Positions 21,801 to 26,768 of a DNA stretch of 64,000 bases are shown here, piece after piece. Below the pieces are notes generated by a model. The model worked only from the letters and a program-made list of their open reading frames with translations. It was not told the origin of the DNA and ran no database searches. The DNA lies in NCBI RefSeq assembly GCF_032773895.1, contig NZ_CP120416.1:2912001-2976000 (forward strand), read 5' to 3'. How positions within the stretch are numbered: position 1 is the first letter of the stretch; the number at the start of each line of letters is the position of its first letter. A program made the translations under genes and the position numbers. Source of the DNA: Teredinibacter sp. KSP-S5-2 (lineage in GTDB: Bacteria; Pseudomonadota; Gammaproteobacteria; Pseudomonadales; Cellvibrionaceae).

Positions 21801-24050
21801 AATAAAGGCATCACCAACAACGGTAACAATTCCGGTATTACCAATAGGCCCAACGATATCAAGAAGTAAGTTTCCCGATATTACTGAGGCCCCTAACTGA
21901 ACGGATTTTTTATCATAAAGTGTCACATTATTTGCTGTGACCTGAAGCGTTTCGATATCTGTACTGTCGCCCTGGATATCGACATCACCAGAGGTCGTTA
22001 TTGTCGTTGCGCCTTGAATACGTACCGCACCGTCAGATGTGGTATTGGTAATATTGACATTACCCGTTGAAGCATTAAATATACCGGAATTACCTATGGT
22101 GATACCACCGAGAGTAATACTGCCACCGGCATCTGTTTCTGAATGGGTAATTGTTAAATTGTCGGCAATTACGCTACCGGTTGAAATCGTTATCAGGTCA
22201 TTCGCTACAGAGTTATCTCCGGTAATCGTAACCGAGCCAACACCCGCATTAATTAAACCAAAGTTTTGGAATGACGCATTACCCGCATCCCGGTTTCCGC
22301 CATCAGCGGCGTCATCGTTAACAATAAAATTAATATTACCGTTATCAGAATAAATTGTTGCCTGCACAGAGATACTGCGCCCAGCCTGGAAAGTTAAAGT
22401 ACCTCCATTCCCGCCCATGTTATTACTGAGAATGGAATCTTCAATGGTGATATCGTTATTGGCTTGTAAAGTAATGCTGGTTCCTGCATTGGTGATCGTT
22501 GTGATTGTGTCCGGATCAATAGTGCTATCACCGGCGGGCGTATCAGTAAACTGATCAACATCGGTACTTGCTGCACCGCCACCAGACGCAACCGTAATAT
22601 TTTTTGGATCAAGCAGTAATGAACCACCTTCACCATTATCAGCACCTGCATCCACCATGCCATTAAAACGCAAGGTTTCTTTACCGGAAACTTCAACAAA
22701 GCCACCATCGCCAGATTCGGAACCACCTCGAACAGAAATATCACCTTCGTATTCTGTGTGGTCATTTGCCCAAACAATAACACGCCCGCCATCACCACTT
22801 ACCTGCGCATCCGCGATAATTGTTGCGCCACTTTCAACGAGAGTATTATCTGCATTTAATACATCGGCATTGGCACCTTGAAAATCTCCACCCACTAAAA
22901 CTGAACCACCACCATCACGACCGGAAGCATCAATTTGAGTAGTGGATTCTAAAGTAACTTCACCGCCGGTTATTTCTACGTGACCACCAATCGCATCACT
23001 GGAAACATCGATCATTCCAGAAATCCGGGTTACGCCACCTGCACCACTGGAAATTTCTACTTCCCCTGCGACGATAGAACCAGATTGTGATGTCAGGCTA
23101 AATGAACCATCTTCGTTTGCAACGAGGATATCTGCTTCGGCTTGGTCAATGGGAATTGCGCTTTCAATAAGGCTTTGCGCGGCAGAAGCCAGCATAAATA
23201 CTTTGCCGCCTTCGGCACGGATTAAATGCCTGTTAGCAATTAACTGGTTGACTGTACCAGGGTCCACTGCGATAGAAATTAAATCATTGCCAACAATATT
23301 TAATGTGACCTTTTCCCCGCCCGCTAAAGCAACCGTGCCTAACATGGCACTTATTACGCCTTCGTTTTCTACCGTAGGCGCTAATAAAGCAACGTACCCC
23401 CCTTCTGCGTCAATACTCCCTTCATTTAATATTCCCTTATCATTGCCATTACTGGAAAATTCATAATTCCCGGATAAAAAATCCTCATCACTAATTTCAC
23501 TTGTTGAGGCAACCAGGCCACCAACGTCAATACGACTGCCTTTACCAAAAGTGATGCCATTGGAATTTAATAAAAACACCTGGCCATTTGCAGTTAATGA
23601 ACCATATATAAGTGAAGGGTCATTACCCAAAACTCTATTTAACGCAACGGAGGACTCGCTATTTTGCAGAAAGTTAACACTTGCATCACTACCAATACTA
23701 AAGGATTCCCAATTTAATATTGCCCTGTCTGATGATTGCTTTATGTTTAAGCTATTTTCATTTTCCGAAACCGACACTGAACCATACTGAACACTTCCTC
23801 CTGTCGGCAAAGTACTAGAATCAATTGCCCGTGAAGTAGACGTACCAGGTGGTGGAGGCGGAATTTGAATATTTGGTCCATACCGTGCCTCTGCCTGAGC
23901 GCCCCCGATAATAGACGAAGCGACGACACCAACGGCCGCACTTAAGGAATGCTTTTTCTTCGCCTTGGTTTTTTCCGACGCGACGACCCAAATTCTTAAT
24001 GTTGCGTTCCATACACAGCGAAATACATGGTTTAATGATGCTCGCTTCAT
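804..24050 (-). CDS. Giant two-partner-secretion adhesin (TpsA, filamentous haemagglutinin type), 7748 aa
   Basis: An uninterrupted frame of 7748 codons. The N-terminus has an extended signal peptide (ESPR type: MKRASLNHVFRCVWN, then WVVASE), a hydrophobic core and a probable cleavage near residue 53 (GGAQA-EARYG). Residues of about 55-330 form the TPS secretion domain, with ILNWESFSIG, VALNRV, IYGSLTANGQVFLLNSNGI and an NEGSI/GGYVALLAP segment. The middle is beta-helix-like Gly/Thr/Asn/Asp-rich repeats: ITEN-type units (about 1320-1760), several VTAGTGNIDF families, autotransporter-associated beta-strand repeats (about 4980-5160) and 94-residue tandem units (about 5220-5780). The C-terminal third has about 12 YDG units with interspersed MBG-like units, then a final Ig-like domain (PQWLEF...IYGVAP). 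The partner transporter lies just upstream. Its role is inferred as surface adhesion or aggregation; the ligand is unknown. No C-terminal LPXTG or autotransporter barrel is seen. Confidence 0.95.
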   Translation of the reverse strand: MKRASLNHVFRCVWNATLRIWVVASEKTKAKKKHSLSAAVGVVASSIIGGAQAEARYGPNIQIPPPPPGTSTSRAIDSSTLPTGGSVQYGSVSVSENENSLNIKQSSDRAILNWESFSIGSDASVNFLQNSESSVALNRVLGNDPSLIYGSLTANGQVFLLNSNGITFGKGSRIDVGGLVASTSEISDEDFLSGNYEFSSNGNDKGILNEGSIDAEGGYVALLAPTVENEGVISAMLGTVALAGGEKVTLNIVGNDLISIAVDPGTVNQLIANRHLIRAEGGKVFMLASAAQSLIESAIPIDQAEADILVANEDGSFSLTSQSGSIVAGEVEISSGAGGVTRISGMIDVSSDAIGGHVEITGGEVTLESTTQIDASGRDGGGSVLVGGDFQGANADVLNADNTLVESGATIIADAQVSGDGGRVIVWANDHTEYEGDISVRGGSESGDGGFVEVSGKETLRFNGMVDAGADNGEGGSLLLDPKNITVASGGGAASTDVDQFTDTPAGDSTIDPDTITTITNAGTSITLQANNDITIEDSILSNNMGGNGGTLTFQAGRSISVQATIYSDNGNINFIVNDDAADGGNRDAGNASFQNFGLINAGVGSVTITGDNSVANDLITISTGSVIADNLTITHSETDAGGSITLGGITIGNSGIFNASTGNVNITNTTSDGAVRIQGATTITTSGDVDIQGDSTDIETLQVTANNVTLYDKKSVQLGASVISGNLLLDIVGPIGNTGIVTVVGDAFITTTDGGFGISNSDINLGNFANDFNRVIVDQDSTGAVATFRDANNIIIGGTVADDLTITTAGDMRDFTDAELAAFVDPVFSSGRTVDVSAVGPLTSISNSMFLTLNSGATGNITFDHASNDFGQITISNANNVVINDVDDVAIYNTNVQGSYSLTAGSTIRFDDSDTIVVGAGFTVHNTSGNIYSDNYVDFTVGGNFSITSDLGAFYTGYDSDITVNDGNLTISAASTITFGEDANIDVNDVDISGTDGNLDFTAGGTISQNGSVTDDGTITVDGTSDFTVTAATSDLLVGENGNNFAGTVTMDATGLGTYRDVNFRNANAGNAVLSGLESAGTLRNVTLYFDNATSLNLPGMTITQNLIVDVPNGAVTQANELVVAGDTYFDVNLAGNITLTHGDNDFNDFIVEQANDVTVVDKDDLNFYAYYDVNTWRGTDIGGSLTVTAGGDVTQTNNPYGIRVDGLASFTLGANNLVLNNTSYNQWNQLQFVSANNVLLHTETDIQILTSTVSGTFELISGATSLDITQGGGTTLTTTGNTTFRYFDNITLANSGNRLGDLYIDDNNSSSYSGTTSITENDAITQYAGWETFYDSIVLHTENDQGITLTQTSNNFGNIIITQTNSGAASAGAVSINENNHITQGGAWTTHGNTAISTTSRAYDVTLTNTSNVLGDLQISADDVYINENDTIGDFAAWTTDITTLNAYALGVSGNGNIVLNEAGNVMGDLQLTAQNATITENHAITDYVTQWNTPGTVILNAGTAAITLDDIDNILGDIDINGSPSSVLITENHDITQSGAWAVGTAPVTLNSRANDILITESGNTMGGITITTVDGTPSSVTITENSTITQASAWVIAGVPVTLNAENNNAITLTNSSNIMGNLIVTGGAVNITEADSITDGAAWTTTGTTTLNAGSTGSTSIILDNASHVLGDLAFGGIPQAVTITENDSITQASAWSLGNTPIVLAVSDNNDITLNQTNNVLGTLDLTAGGTGNVTVVDTNAITDSGEWTVGGIATLTANNGGTLQDIVLDAAGPAGTIGTLRVVEAANVDASVDVNTLQVDSATNVTLTDADEVDINTSFVTTLFEIDAGGAITQSGAISSNQLLLVGSGYATLTNAGNNVTNLAAAFTGGDLRYTDANDFAVATVSGTNGIGIGANNITLTSIAGTVTGLPDISNSSASLTINTGTALVLPNMVIDGAQDYTAGGSGITLSSSVQSTSLGAISFHSNVTASADLTIQSTNSNISFDGTLDGGGNILTINAGAGTNTFTGVVSNMGSAGDAQTALNLTAGGTGSTFLSTLSANNGITGTGSVVFRDNVTLSDGTVGSTFAGQVTLGKVGGMNLSGYDTLRFSGGVVLENGAAEINSNNSLLTFENNAIQGPYDLVLNSGNAQLYGLELVNPDLTSLDVTAQLLTIEASGLVINGAQTFTATNGTNIRLLGNVQSTAAGAITFNSAVDMGASVTPARAVTSVDSAINFNGAVDGALDLTVNSGTATTTFAGAVGSTTAIGDGTGASLILQGSGSTVFSSTLDARSGMTSVGGVMFSDNVTLANGDTASSLGGTVIFDGITFDGYDGLTVAGAATLSTGAVTINTNGGNLELQSTIDGAQDLTVNAGTGAVTFTGAVGGVTDIGDGTGAAISVASSGAVGFQSTVEANSGIVVSDATGSVSFQNDVTLANGDTASNFSGDVVFDGLTFSGFDGLTIGGNTTLSTAAVILNTNNGAVDFTGTTDGSQDLTVNAGSGAVTFTGAVGSGLGTELGDGTGAAITVATSGPVEFASTVEANSGLVVSNAAGDTILRGDVTLANGDTGSNFAGTVTLDGLTFTGFDGFNIDGAVTLASAAVSVDSNGGALNFGSTINGAQDLTLAADAGSISVTGAVGQTTALNNITINAADAVTFNAPVTSASFNQAVTGTGAFTLGGLLTAETGVVALDALSLDLNGGIITYGQLMDLNAGVGGIDLAAGQSVTTTATANSGATSGAVDIDSVGGVNLAGDINTQGASHIVTTGSHGGAVTVDVSGGASTITLAGDITTSGGATTDANADGGNAGNISFNTASGNINIQNSTMTGAGGIPAGFGNQGAGANVTFSDPVVLQTGATSISTGASSGNILFTGTVDGTQNLTLSAGTGNIDFDAAVGNSSALSALTINSAANTTLDSTLDAASFTQTAGTGTTTFSGVSTLSGAFDYTGQNLTVNAAINSAGTTEVTQAGTFTTSASGDISADAGFVQNGTGTNSLAGDVVTANNGISFATGISLAGDLLMNSGAGAGNIMLSSTVDGGQNLSLTAGTGGVTLGANVGSSTKLASLNASAANISLNNVDTTGTQTYTASGAITTNSSYSSEGGAINFAGNVIAEDVLTVNTTANAAAGASITFGGTLNSANTETNNVTLTAGTGNIDFDGAVGATDALNDLLVNSAANVTADSTLNAFSYTQNAGSGTTTLSGATTLGNNFSFTGQHLTVNAALGTTNTTSVVNAGTFTTGALGDINAGAGFSQTGTGTNTLAGDITTTNDDIGFATAITLTGDVALNTGAGIGGVTLGSTVDGGQALTVTAGTGDATLSGNLGASTALASASVSGANVNLHDVTTSGAQTYTATGGITTNSTYLSEGGAITFAGNLIVEDALIVNTTANANAGAAIAFNGTVNSATLETNAVTLTAGIGNIDFDAAWGATDALGAVAINSAANLTLDSTFNGASLVQSAGTGTTTFVDNLTTSGIAGVNITNTNIVLDGLTVNAETGNGVVRMAGVTTLNNDLIITRGTGAVTFASTLDSQVAEANSLTINGTGSGSVAFTGAVGNNVALGTVLIQSATAITAGSSIDAANLGLEASSDVTLTDAGNDVDILAATLSSNAALSFVDADGLTIGDVGTLSGLNDGAGTSNVSLTVNGLLNQSVGSLISLAGNLTIDTSAFNAGNVSVTNADVGGTELGNSFVSGDFTLDSAGDITQSAGAYLRVGGNFNTPTGTFVEGDTSDNFFAGGGGISADNEIRLNGVITLEMVGNDLRATDHNANVQTVVEADLAGGVLVVSDAGGESITPAADVSAVMLTENNLITGALSIITDGTYTSGGATNETGILQSSALNLPGNISLVVQESAANTDGSIVAGEGLFVLDNAANVFAGSVSVDAENMDVQLAGEGAGASAIQLGNVKAGQFLLDITQGATQAANTAIRANELVVRGAGATLLDGANRIDDFAANVSDAFTLNIGATYTGAATTEVITINPFDAGGAVVGLTTSDDAINISSGIDLDITNAINSGAAQTSITATNNLNINLCSAASTCNPGLTISNTELALVSAGATRFITQNNQDIYLSGVTEAGTANTGLIELVSADAIDFATLAGAVSPADNLFTSGVNATAVGSVNVGTNRSIETNGAALNLTGAQVNLNNGSTLNSEGGSQTLTGSVQVGGTVLLTSGAGAGDISIVNSVDGAADLSVTAGTGNIDFQSDLGATTGLSSMTASAANIALNNVSTSGNQSYTAATGITTNNSNYVTQGGSVAFAGNLTLNNAMTVDTTNSGANAAGANITFTGTVNSQASEANALTLTAGTAGNVDMQGNAGQGINGELGAVQIVSANQVDMQNIVAGSLSVMATNIDLNSTTYDANTGAISLNGTVDLDLGAATASLTTANQNITLGNVSDAGSDSALSLNAGSGVLAASGVSGVTTLTVTQTGGASFSSNVAATTVTLTDTTGAIVFNGDLTADTLNTAAQDYSVSLLGGATVTNDATLLNTGAVTLGNAATDTTTFTGGLDTTAASATNVAGTLATTNTQMDLGAVTLGADTALTSGSGAINIASVTDGASSYSLDLGNGTQTGAITVSGNLTVSDLDTFTSAYDLILNGSSNTVDTDTTLLNTGAVTLGDAGTDSSIFAGGLDTTAASVTNVAGSVATTNTQMDLGAVTLGADTALTSGSAAINIASATDGASSYSLDLGDGTQTGVVTINGNLTVSDLDTFASAYDLTLNGASNTVDTDTTLLNTGAVTLGDADTDSSTFAGGLDITAASSASLAGTIATTDAQLDIGTVTLTADTTLATGTADLSLNSTVNGAFNLALNSSGITTLNGILGGVSELVSLTTNAGGTTEIGGSQLSFSGALTFNDAVTVNTGTALTAGSITTGSTLSAGVNNLTLTTDALSLGGNVTGSGDLIIENETAAATIGLASGAGTLNLDATEFGYLQDGFNSITFGNVNSGAITLGAGSVSLADTTILNSAGAVNASGSLVLNGDYLQVNAGASSELSGSVSGTGDLQTIGAGELNLAAANTYSGQTTIGAGASLSVTNTSALQGTSNVANSGNLDVSGATNVTIASVAGSGDVNLGGESLTLSNNSGEISGVISGTGGSLALGGGSLTLSGINTYTGSTSVNGGTLTVTNNAALGTADAGTTVADGATLLLDGSGSNLTIADDLTLAGTGNAGAGAIRNLTGDNTLNGNVTLTGDTQIEAAAGGMRFNGAIDASIDGASALTINSSGAVSLTGAVGGTTALTSLTTDAGGSTSLANVTTTGIQNYGDNVSLGGSYTATDANINVDGTATLAGATDINSGSGNVTFTGAVNGPQTLAVNSSGTTTFSSDVGGSTALTSLTTDAGGDVSLQNVTTTGAQSYGDNASLAGTYTTTNANVSVGGATTLAGATNVNVGSGGVSFTGTVDGAQTLAVNSSGSTTFSGDVGGTTALTSLSTDAGGNVSLQNVTTTGAQNYADNATLNGAYTTTNANLTVGGATTLAGATNVNVGSGNASFTGAVDGAQTLAVNSSGTTTFTGDVGATTALTSLSTDADGNVSLQNVTTTGTQNYADNATLNGTYTTTNSNLSVGGDTSLAGATSVNVGSGNATFTGTVDGAQTLAINSSGSTIFNSELGGTTALTSLTTDAGGSVSAQSVTTSGAQSYGEDATLSGTYTTTNANLSVDGTTTLAGATSINTGSGNATFTGAVDGAATLALNGSGSTTFSSNVGETTALTSVTTNAGGDVSLQNVTTTGAQSYGNNATLNGSYTTTNASFDVAGNTGLAGDTSITTGSGDIAFDGTINGSQSLQASTTGAVNLAGVVGGTTALTSVDLAGGSISVSDVDTTGTQTYTASTIATNSTYRSDGSAITFDGDMTINGELIVDTTNNASAGANVQVTGTLNSQASEANNVTVTAGTGAVEFAGDMGTATNGQLGNLLITSASQTDLASVTAASINITANNIDLNGTGYQAFSGEITFAGNLDLDAGSVTTAINTNNQNITFENSVTSASSGATLAVNAGSGNVEGQGALSFSNLNVTGGTVTFNHSGNAISAVTASVGAGGLSLRNSATLTVAAGGVTSSAGDIDLRNSAGNMVLDGAVTSTGAGDILIASTDNFINNAGASALQTNTGRWLVYSSNPGLDTRGGLTPDFKHYNANLFTVLPGATNGRNGFIYEVSPQITVTLTGSVGRVYDSTTNAVLTSANYDATTGAIDGDVITLNYPVNGTFDTKNVGEGKNITVNGLQIVSVSEGSADVYGYTLTSTSAVGDIGTITAADLIVSGLVAFDKEYDGTTTAQISTAAASAVGVIGSDDIAFISASGVFDSVDAGTGIGVIATDILLSGSDRNNYQLVPVTGLSAAITPKELTLSASAVDRAYNGTVLATNQVSLTADLITGDDVNFTFNAAYLDSSAGQNKFIDVTDILISGTDAANYRVTSNTQAFADILPEQLTVYVNNDARFVTETDTVGYNGVSYAGFVNGENTNVLSGNLVITRTGNQSTAGSYTDVLVASGLDTDNYHIVYEPGDYQIVGADTLLVRMDNASVTYGETPSYQVADARYLDGGSNNIVDLTSMITVTGNSLSLNDSTGGTASLTLSLLNTTNSSAGEINAGSYVVEAANIQSDSANFSDVSLIGNLSVTPRAVTVSGITAASRVYDGTTDAELDTSGAVFNNIILGDDLSLVSYAEFEDKNAGADKQVIITSEYSGIDLDNYFITDQATALATITPRSLTVAGVTADDRIYDGTTSVSLNTDNITYTGLVEGDIVALSVTGAFRDRNVGNNRLVDLTNTYTGADVNNYAISSQLTTTAGITPRSLFLSGSAGEDRTYNGTNVLAAGLGYGELLGVLVDDEVSIVGFAEYDSANAGARTIEQGTVALNGGDSGNYSLHWIDGSGTITPADLTVVVGNDAKFVSEADTAGYNGATYLGFVNGESIADLDGSLAINRVNSEINAAGVYGDVLVASGLTSTNYAIQYVAGDYSIVGADELLISFNNTAHAYGDAANYVVTEARYLDSSDSSIIDLTGNVVVNGNRVSLTDGFGGSASFELTPMSAQFSNAGELQVGNYDLGAINVAVTSANFDSDITVVGGQTVTPRSVFISSVTAEDRIYDGTTAATISLVDTGGLLAGDLVDVNFSGVFATRNVGTDLEVLLVGEFSGVDLHNYRIDAVSTTTADILARHLTIRGITAEDRVYDGTRDATVVTTDMVLDGLVIGDDVNVGATGGFASRNASADIRVDLDLNYSGNDVGNYIITDQASTSATITQRQLTLSGIEAIDRVYDGTTAVEVDGSRAIWDGLVAGDDLNLSVTGTLETKDAGVDRTVILSSAYTGADLDNYLITNQLTSTATISQREITVTGLVAEDRIYDGTTNASVDVSLANFEGLISGDDIRVTSTGEFETRNVGNDLYVALTNSYSGSDVANYHFVNQVSSSADISQRALTVTNVIADDKIYDGTTAVTINPELANITGLIDGDDVTIELFGEFSSSHVGVDIDVLLDGRFTGSDASNYIVSSDSVSRASITPRTILVSGITAADKLFDGSTSATLDLSQMTMEGLIEGDDVTLGAAGYFANANTGVERRVMITTHLSGNDLNNYIVVAQDQAYADILPGVYTQGSRDIAAVVEAAFPVRTISSIGAETAIEQNDEQHQFAVSTPMDYTLADTQEPIKLSVAEYAPVSSLVSMNKHDGFISVKHFNPLTVKGNQPFVINLPEDTFTHAGQYTVEAQLVDGSPLPQWLEFNAKELQIYGVAPDNKTLIEIVFIARDSLGNVVTSKMEITLLAIENGMTLVSNM
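1345..5650 (-). repeat. YDG/MBG repeat region of the giant adhesin
   Basis: It encodes roughly 12 units with the pattern DR.YDGT..A, then GD.V, a Gly-Phe turn, N-G, a Y.G.D..NY step and ITPR.L.V.G. Two pairs of divergent MBG-like units (NDA.FV.E.DT.GYNG and AYGD/YGE types) are interspersed. YDG and MBG domains are known in large bacterial adhesins. The units are diverged in DNA sequence, so this is an old expansion. Confidence 0.85.
6690..8400 (-). repeat. Tandem 282-bp (94-aa) repeats inside the adhesin gene
   Basis: About six consecutive copies of a 94-residue unit starting TTALTSL.TDAGG and containing QNVTTTGAQ, TTTNAN, GATTLAGATN and DGAQTLAVNSSG. The copies are highly similar at DNA level (for example near 7600 and 7880), which suggests recent duplication and possible copy-number variation. 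Boundaries are approximate. Confidence 0.85.
18780..20110 (-). repeat. ITEN-type short repeats in the adhesin gene
   Basis: About ten units of roughly 45 residues with the recurring pattern ITEN..ITQ..AW, T.NA, ITL..SN.MG.L. They are diverged in DNA but periodic, consistent with beta-helix coils. Confidence 0.7.
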
Positions 24051-24104
24051 AATTCAAAAACCTCAATACTCGGTCGTATACCTGCCGGAAACTCGTTTTC
24101 GGGA

Positions 24105-25871
24105 TTAAAATTTCTTGGACACTCGGATCCATATAGGCCAAAGTGTTTTTGAGCCATTACTGTCGTTACCAGTAACGGGGTCTTTTAGAGGGTTGTTGCC
24201 AATTCTTCGGGCAATATCAATAGTTGCAGAGAAATTACTTGAATGAGTCCAAGCTAAACTCATACCCAAACCGTTTAGGCTATGAGAGTCTTCTGCTTGT
24301 ACTTGAGTTTGTTTTTGAACGACCTCTCCGGCTTCCAGGAAACCCGTTAGCAAAATACTGTCATCGAATTGATATCGTAACTCAAAGGTAAAAATGGCAC
24401 CGGTATCACCGGTGGCCTCTAGAACAGGGTAAGCTCGAATACCGTTTGGACCACCTAAAGAAATCGTCTCGGAAGAGTCAAGCTTGTCATCCGTAAATTG
24501 GCCTATCAGGGATGTCCAAATAGTGGTTTTTTCGGTAACGCGTTGTAAACGGCCAAGGTTCCAGGATAGGACAGAATAACTTCCCGCAGTTTTAGCTCCA
24601 GCTGCATCCTGAGCTTCATTTTCTTTATTGCCAGAAAGGTCCAGATCACCAAAAACTAAATTCGCTCCATAGTAACTCACACCACCTTTACCTAAGCTGT
24701 CTACCAAATTTCCATTTAAACCTAGTTGTAATGTCGTGATGGATTTATCGGAAATGGTCTCACCCAGTTGCGAGTTTTCGTATTCTCGCTGTTCCAGTCG
24801 ACCAGAAATATTTATGTTCCGTTTCAACTGCCGAACTAGCGGGTAAGTCAAACCCGTGCCCACAGTGAAAGAATCACCTTCTGCATCAAGGTCTTCAAAT
24901 TCATCCCCCAGGCTATATGACAAATAAGAGGTGTTGTAATCAGCCTGTAAACCATTCGCAGTTAATGGGTGCGTGTAACTCATTCGAGCATATTGATTCC
25001 CTTCAGAAAACAAACCAATTAATTGCGCTTTGTCCCCTCTGTGAAAGGGATTAGCAATAGTAAACGAAGGCTTTACACGAGTTTCCCCCGTGGAATCGAC
25101 ACCATAATTATCAATGGTCACCGAGCCTGCATAACGCTGCTCAGATGCCACATCCACGGACACATCAGTTTCCCCTTGCCTTTCCCCTGCGACTAAGACA
25201 TTTTTAGCGTTAATACCGGAAAGGTCGTTCAGAAGTAGAGTCGCCCGCTCCAACGTTTTCAAATTAAGGGTGTCACCACGTTTTTGGTCAGACGACATAA
25301 CACGAGTTACAAAATCGGGAGAAATAATTTCAGACTGGATTTTTTGACTATTTTGAACCACGACTTGACCGAACTTGGCCTCAACGATCGCTATAATAAT
25401 GTGTCCGTCTCGTATATCCTGCTGAGGTAAATAAACACGGACCAAGTGATTATCTTCGCGGTACCGAACTGCGACTAAATTTGCGACATATTTTAACTCT
25501 GCCAGACTAAGCGGTTTATTCTTCCAGGGTTCGACAACCTCTAACAATTCTTCTTCGGTAAGCAGTGTATTTCCATGAAAAGAAATCTCGGTTACGCTGA
25601 TCTTCGGGCCAGAACCTTCAGTTGGTGCCGCCAATGGTGCCTCTTCTGGAGGAATCTCTTCATTTTTGGGTTTCTCAACGTCCTCAATTTCATTCTGAAT
25701 CGCACCAGCATCAGGAACTTGTTGTGCTACTGCCCCCAAAGAACCAAAGAACAACACGACCAACAACACACTACACCAAGCATGCTTGACATACTGACCG
25801 ATAAAAAGAGGTTTAGATAAAAAATAGAAACGTTTACTCAGATGAATACGGTATTTTCTATACGAAGACAT
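24105..25871 (-). CDS. TpsB outer-membrane transporter (FhaC/ShlB family)
   Basis: 588 residues. A basic N-terminus and hydrophobic segment (about 31-49, ending GAVAQ) form a Sec signal. A Pro/Glu-rich linker follows, then POTRA domains (first starting KISVTEISFHGN, about residue 89) and a 16-strand barrel. The ISLGGPNGIRAYP segment has the conserved L-G-G..R-Y motif of TpsB proteins, and the chain ends in the outer-membrane signature VSKKF. The length fits the family (about 550-590). It exports the adhesin encoded 54 nt downstream on the same strand, so the pair is a tpsBA operon. The family and its role are firm; the specific pairing is inferred from adjacency. Confidence 0.95.
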   Translation of the reverse strand: MSSYRKYRIHLSKRFYFLSKPLFIGQYVKHAWCSVLLVVLFFGSLGAVAQQVPDAGAIQNEIEDVEKPKNEEIPPEEAPLAAPTEGSGPKISVTEISFHGNTLLTEEELLEVVEPWKNKPLSLAELKYVANLVAVRYREDNHLVRVYLPQQDIRDGHIIIAIVEAKFGQVVVQNSQKIQSEIISPDFVTRVMSSDQKRGDTLNLKTLERATLLLNDLSGINAKNVLVAGERQGETDVSVDVASEQRYAGSVTIDNYGVDSTGETRVKPSFTIANPFHRGDKAQLIGLFSEGNQYARMSYTHPLTANGLQADYNTSYLSYSLGDEFEDLDAEGDSFTVGTGLTYPLVRQLKRNINISGRLEQREYENSQLGETISDKSITTLQLGLNGNLVDSLGKGGVSYYGANLVFGDLDLSGNKENEAQDAAGAKTAGSYSVLSWNLGRLQRVTEKTTIWTSLIGQFTDDKLDSSETISLGGPNGIRAYPVLEATGDTGAIFTFELRYQFDDSILLTGFLEAGEVVQKQTQVQAEDSHSLNGLGMSLAWTHSSNFSATIDIARRIGNNPLKDPVTGNDSNGSKTLWPIWIRVSKKF

Positions 25872-26768
25872 TCACATCCCTTACGAGCTAATTATGATAT
25901 GACCGACTATAGCTATGCTTTCCGTACAGAAATTGAAATGATTTAGATATGAATTTAAAAATACGCCCCTGTCAAAGATGCAAAATAAATGAACAAAAAA
26001 TGCCCAATTAGATAGCCCGAATAATCCTTCCTTAAAATTAAACCTCAAATAATCACGCTTCAAATCTCACATCCCAAGACGTCACTATTTCAGGCATCAA
26101 AAATCTATTTTTATACGGATAGTAATGCTAATTTGAGTATAGGCAGGCAAATAAAAAATACTCGGGAAGGCATAAAACATTGCGTTTTTTTAACATTTTT
26201 ATACAGACTAGACGGTATTAAATAAATATCCCTCCTAAAATAACGCCATCCGACATAAATAGTATAGAAATCAAACAAAGAACACCAATTAGTAAGTTAG
26301 GAGAGAACCGGAAAAAATCATATTTTTCACTAGGCATTTTATTTAAAACTTATACAGACCGCCCCCTTTCAATAAATTGCCTCAAATCAAGACAAAAGAC
26401 AAACCGAAATTCCGTTGGAATATCTAAAAATATAGATCGTTGAAAAACTCACTTCTACAGTGCCGCTAAAAAAGCGGTTGCATACAAAGCAATAGGCAAT
26501 AACCTCAGGTTTAAAGATGTACTCTTGTACTTTGAGGATTTCTCACAAATGTATGTGTGGTTTTCAATAATGGCGTTATGCACTCCCCCTCTAACTTCAA
26601 TCTATGTGGAAGGGGATTTATTGCTTCGAAATACTGTGAATGGCCAATTGAGCATGACCTATGGAACCTGGAAAGAAAGCAACAGATTTGATAAAAATGA
26701 ACCAGAGTCTGCTTTCTATGGAATCACTACACCCTGATTAGCACTGTAAAACGACCAGAAGTTGTCTA
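25872..26768. other. AT-rich stretch without a recognisable gene
   Basis: About 900 bp between tpsB and the araC-type gene. It should hold the promoter of the tpsBA operon, but I see no convincing -35/-10 pair. A plus-strand frame of 70 codons (26525-26737) has no recognisable features. No RNA gene, IS end or obvious terminator was found. Confidence 0.6.

Noticed and set aside
26525-26737. 70-codon plus-strand frame in the tpsB-araC spacer
   Set aside because: No ribosome site, recognisable domain or supporting neighbour.
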